A stretch of DNA of 8,344 nt from the NCBI GenBank assembly GCA_002773975.1, contig PEZR01000142.1:1-8344 (forward strand), read 5' to 3'. The position numbers were made by a program, and so were the translations under genes. The notes under the pieces were generated by a model, which was not told the DNA's origin, ran no database searches, and saw nothing but the letters and a program-made list of their open reading frames with translations. Below, piece by piece: positions 6,505 through 8,344 of this stretch (positions are counted from its first letter, which is position 1; every line of letters starts with the position of its first letter). The stretch is from Bdellovibrio sp. CG10_big_fil_rev_8_21_14_0_10_47_8 (GTDB lineage Bacteria; Bdellovibrionota; Bdellovibrionia; Bdellovibrionales; Bdellovibrionaceae).

Positions 6505-6518
6505 ACTTTATAATAAGT
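6505..6518. promoter_or_regulatory. Candidate AT-rich operator in the DUF3299/hisS divergent gap
   Basis: ACTTTATAATAAGT has 4-base inverted arms (ACTT/AAGT) around an AT core, 8 bases upstream of the DUF3299 start. It contains -10-like sequence on the minus strand (TATTAT, TATAAA), so it could be part of the promoter or a repressor site. It loosely resembles AT-rich Fur/Zur-type operators but does not match a consensus well. The 102-base gap (6498-6599) must hold both divergent promoters; no other clear element is visible. Confidence 0.25.
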
Positions 6519-6599
6519 TATTTGCAGAAGCTAAACTTCAATCCATAACCAGATGCAGCACATGACGGATCACGACAGTACTTTGACAGGAATTTTAAT

Positions 6600-7859
6600 A
6601 TGAGCAAACTGCAGTCCGTTCGCGGAACTCAAGATCTTCTTCCTGAAGTCTGCCGAGGCTTCAGGAAAATTGATGAGCTGGCTTTTCAGATTGCCTCACT
6701 CTATGGGTTCGAAGAAATCTCAACTCCGATCTTTGAATTCTCAGAGGTCTTCCATCGGACTTTGGGCGAAAGCTCAGACATGGTTTCCAAAGAAACCTAC
6801 ACCTTTCAAGATCGAGGCGGCGATTCTCTCACTCTTCGCCCGGAAGGCACAGCCGGAATTGCGCGAGCTTTTATTTCCAATGGTATGGCGCAAAACCTGC
6901 CCCTGAAGCTGTATTATTCGGGACCCATGTTTCGTTATGAACGTCCTCAAAAGGGCCGATATCGGCAATTTCATCAGATTGGCGTCGAATACCTAGGCAT
7001 TGATTCGCCCTCGGCAGATATTGAATGTTTAGCTTTGGCTTATGACCTTCTCTGTCGCATCGGTTTGAAGGACAAAGTACAACTGCAAATCAACAGCTTG
7101 GGTGATCCTGAGTCCCGACAGAAACACCGCGATCAGCTGGTGACATATCTCCAGCCTTTTGCGAATCAGCTTTCACCGGACTCGCAAACTCGATTGCAAA
7201 AAAATCCTTTGCGTATTCTTGACTCGAAAGATCCGGCAGATCAAAAAATCATTGCGGGAGCACCGTCCTTGGAAAGCTGCCTCAATCAAACCTCGAAAGA
7301 TTTTTTTGCCAAAGTTCTCTCGGGACTTGAGGCTCTAAAAATTCCCTACCAAATCAACCAGCAGCTCGTTCGTGGTATTGATTACTACACCCACACGGTG
7401 TTTGAATTTGTCACCTCGGAGCTGGGAGCTCAGGGTGCCGTTCTGGCTGGCGGACGTTATGATGGGCTGATCGAATTGATGGGTGGGCCCCGAACTCCAG
7501 GAGTCGGTTGGGCCAGCGGGATGGAACGTCTGGCTTTGCTCTTAGATCCAAAAAGTCTTGAGACTCACCACAAAAAAATCATGGTGATTGCCGCCGACGA
7601 GCAAGCCGAAAATAAATGTTTTGAATTGGCTCACCAATTGAGATCACACAATTTCCCCCAGGGCTTTATGGTCGAGATTCCTTTGAGTGGAAATGTCGGA
7701 AAAAAAATGAAGAAAGCCAACAAATGGGGAGCACACTATGCTTTGATTGTCGGCGAAACAGAGCTCCAGTCCCAATCCGTTACGGTCAAAAATCTTCAAT
7801 CTGGAGAGCAAGCCCTGGTCTCTGAAAAAAATCTGCTGGATTTTTTAACCAAGCCCTAG
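6600..7859 (+). CDS. hisS: Histidyl-tRNA synthetase
   Basis: 419 residues, a normal bacterial length. The class II synthetase charges tRNA-His in the cytoplasm. Visible motifs: the N-terminal VRGTQDLLP (7-15), motif 1 region around 44-70, LRPEGTAGIAR (79-89), motif 2 GPMFRYERPQKGRYRQFHQ (108-126) with R112, E114 and R120, the histidine-binding segment LVRGIDYYTHTVFEF (256-270), AGGRYDGL (283-290) and motif 3 GVGWASGMERLAL (301-313). The C-terminal anticodon-binding domain (about 325-419) is intact. AGGA lies 8 bases before the ATG. It is transcribed divergently from the DUF3299 operon and faces the Lgt-like gene with only 27 bases between stops and no visible terminator. Confidence 0.97.
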   Translation: MSKLQSVRGTQDLLPEVCRGFRKIDELAFQIASLYGFEEISTPIFEFSEVFHRTLGESSDMVSKETYTFQDRGGDSLTLRPEGTAGIARAFISNGMAQNLPLKLYYSGPMFRYERPQKGRYRQFHQIGVEYLGIDSPSADIECLALAYDLLCRIGLKDKVQLQINSLGDPESRQKHRDQLVTYLQPFANQLSPDSQTRLQKNPLRILDSKDPADQKIIAGAPSLESCLNQTSKDFFAKVLSGLEALKIPYQINQQLVRGIDYYTHTVFEFVTSELGAQGAVLAGGRYDGLIELMGGPRTPGVGWASGMERLALLLDPKSLETHHKKIMVIAADEQAENKCFELAHQLRSHNFPQGFMVEIPLSGNVGKKMKKANKWGAHYALIVGETELQSQSVTVKNLQSGEQALVSEKNLLDFLTKP

Positions 7860-7886
7860 GGATATATCTATCTGTGAGAACAAAGC

Positions 7887-8344
7887 CTAACGACGGTGCA
7901 GTTTTACCGAATGCCCGCGTCCCCAACCTGGAATTCGCAAAGTCTCTCGTCGTCCCCAAATAAATGCTAAGGCCAACCCCAGCAAGAGCATTCCCCCACT
8001 GAGCCACTGAGTCCTAGTTGAATCAAACCACTGAAACCCAATCTGAGGATCTGGCATACGAAAACACTCGTCCACGAGATTCACGACTGAAAAAAGAATC
8101 AAAAATGCCACGCAGACCAATCCAGGTCTTCGCGGGCGGTACCAAAATACAAACAGAAAGATAAAAATAAAAAATCCTTCAAAGACGGCCGCGTAGAGCT
8201 GAGAAGGATGGCGAGCAACCAAAAGAGGTGCCAAAGCTTCTTTCACATCCAAAGCCCCATTTTGAATTGCCTCAACCACTTTTCTCAAGGATTCATAGAT
8301 AGACAGCCGAATTCCTTCGTCCTCAGACATCTTTGGCAACCACT
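7887..8344 (-). CDS. lgt: C-terminal part of an Lgt-family protein (prolipoprotein diacylglyceryl transferase-like), 5' truncated
   Basis: The frame runs off the right edge; 151 C-terminal residues are visible, ending at TAG 7889-7887. The family is shown by RHPSQLY followed by a hydrophobic helix, a second helix leading into ECFRMPDPQ-x-GF, then QWLSGGMLLLGL as the last membrane segment. Lgt moves diacylglycerol from phosphatidylglycerol onto the lipobox cysteine of prolipoproteins in the inner membrane. Two oddities stand out. Ungapped alignment to E. coli Lgt places Asn (codon 8081-8079) at R239 and Phe (8093-8091) at Y235, and the residue after RHPSQLY is Ala instead of the usual Glu. A charged segment of about 40 residues precedes RHPSQLY, comparable to the loop in E. 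coli. It may be a divergent second copy; the symbol reflects family, not proven activity. Confidence 0.82.
   Translation of the reverse strand, partial: WLPKMSEDEGIRLSIYESLRKVVEAIQNGALDVKEALAPLLVARHPSQLYAAVFEGFFIFIFLFVFWYRPRRPGLVCVAFLILFSVVNLVDECFRMPDPQIGFQWFDSTRTQWLSGGMLLLGLALAFIWGRRETLRIPGWGRGHSVKLHRR

Noticed and set aside
6583..6588. Perfect TTGACA -35 hexamer upstream of hisS
   Set aside because: It lies only 11 bases before the hisS ATG, so a matching -10 would fall inside the coding region. It overlaps the AGGA ribosome-binding site and is best read as chance.
7854..7861. CCCTAGGG palindrome at the end of hisS as a terminator
   Set aside because: It is only 8 bases with no loop and no U-run, and it overlaps the hisS stop. 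It cannot form a useful hairpin.

Overview
The window reads as a compact chromosomal segment of a Gram-negative, deltaproteobacterial-type bacterium. A Bdellovibrionota-like predator or relative is my best guess, from the mix of many signal-peptide proteins, a LolCDE/MacB-like exporter, Lgt and moderate GC, but no marker in the window proves this. Gene density is very high, with only one intergenic gap of about 100 bases (6498-6599). No tRNA, rRNA, CRISPR array, insertion sequence or convincing terminator was found.

Region 1 (1-3701, plus strand) is an apparent four-gene operon of extracytoplasmic proteins. It holds the 3' end of a secreted beta-rich protein gene, a 601-residue secreted protein carrying the hallmarks of a CYTH / triphosphate tunnel metalloenzyme domain, a 239-residue secreted paralogue of the first gene, and a complete guanylate kinase whose reading frame opens with a signal-peptide-like leader only 3 bases after the preceding stop. 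Two nucleotide/triphosphate-type domains, both apparently exported and interleaved with a duplicated unknown secreted protein, make this the most unusual part of the window.

Region 2 (3572-6497, minus strand) is a tightly coupled operon: a membrane-anchored DUF3299 protein, a LolD/MacB-type ATPase, an FtsX/MacB-type permease and the transcript-cleavage factor GreB. The first three match an ABC/DUF3299 module linked to zinc limitation in other Proteobacteria. The greB 3' end lies antisense to the last 130 bases of the guanylate kinase gene.

Region 3 (6600-8344) has hisS (histidyl-tRNA synthetase, plus strand), divergent from the DUF3299 operon, and convergent with it the C-terminal part of an Lgt-family protein on the minus strand. 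That Lgt-like protein appears to lack the arginine and tyrosine that correspond to E. coli R239 and Y235, so it may be a divergent or non-canonical paralogue.
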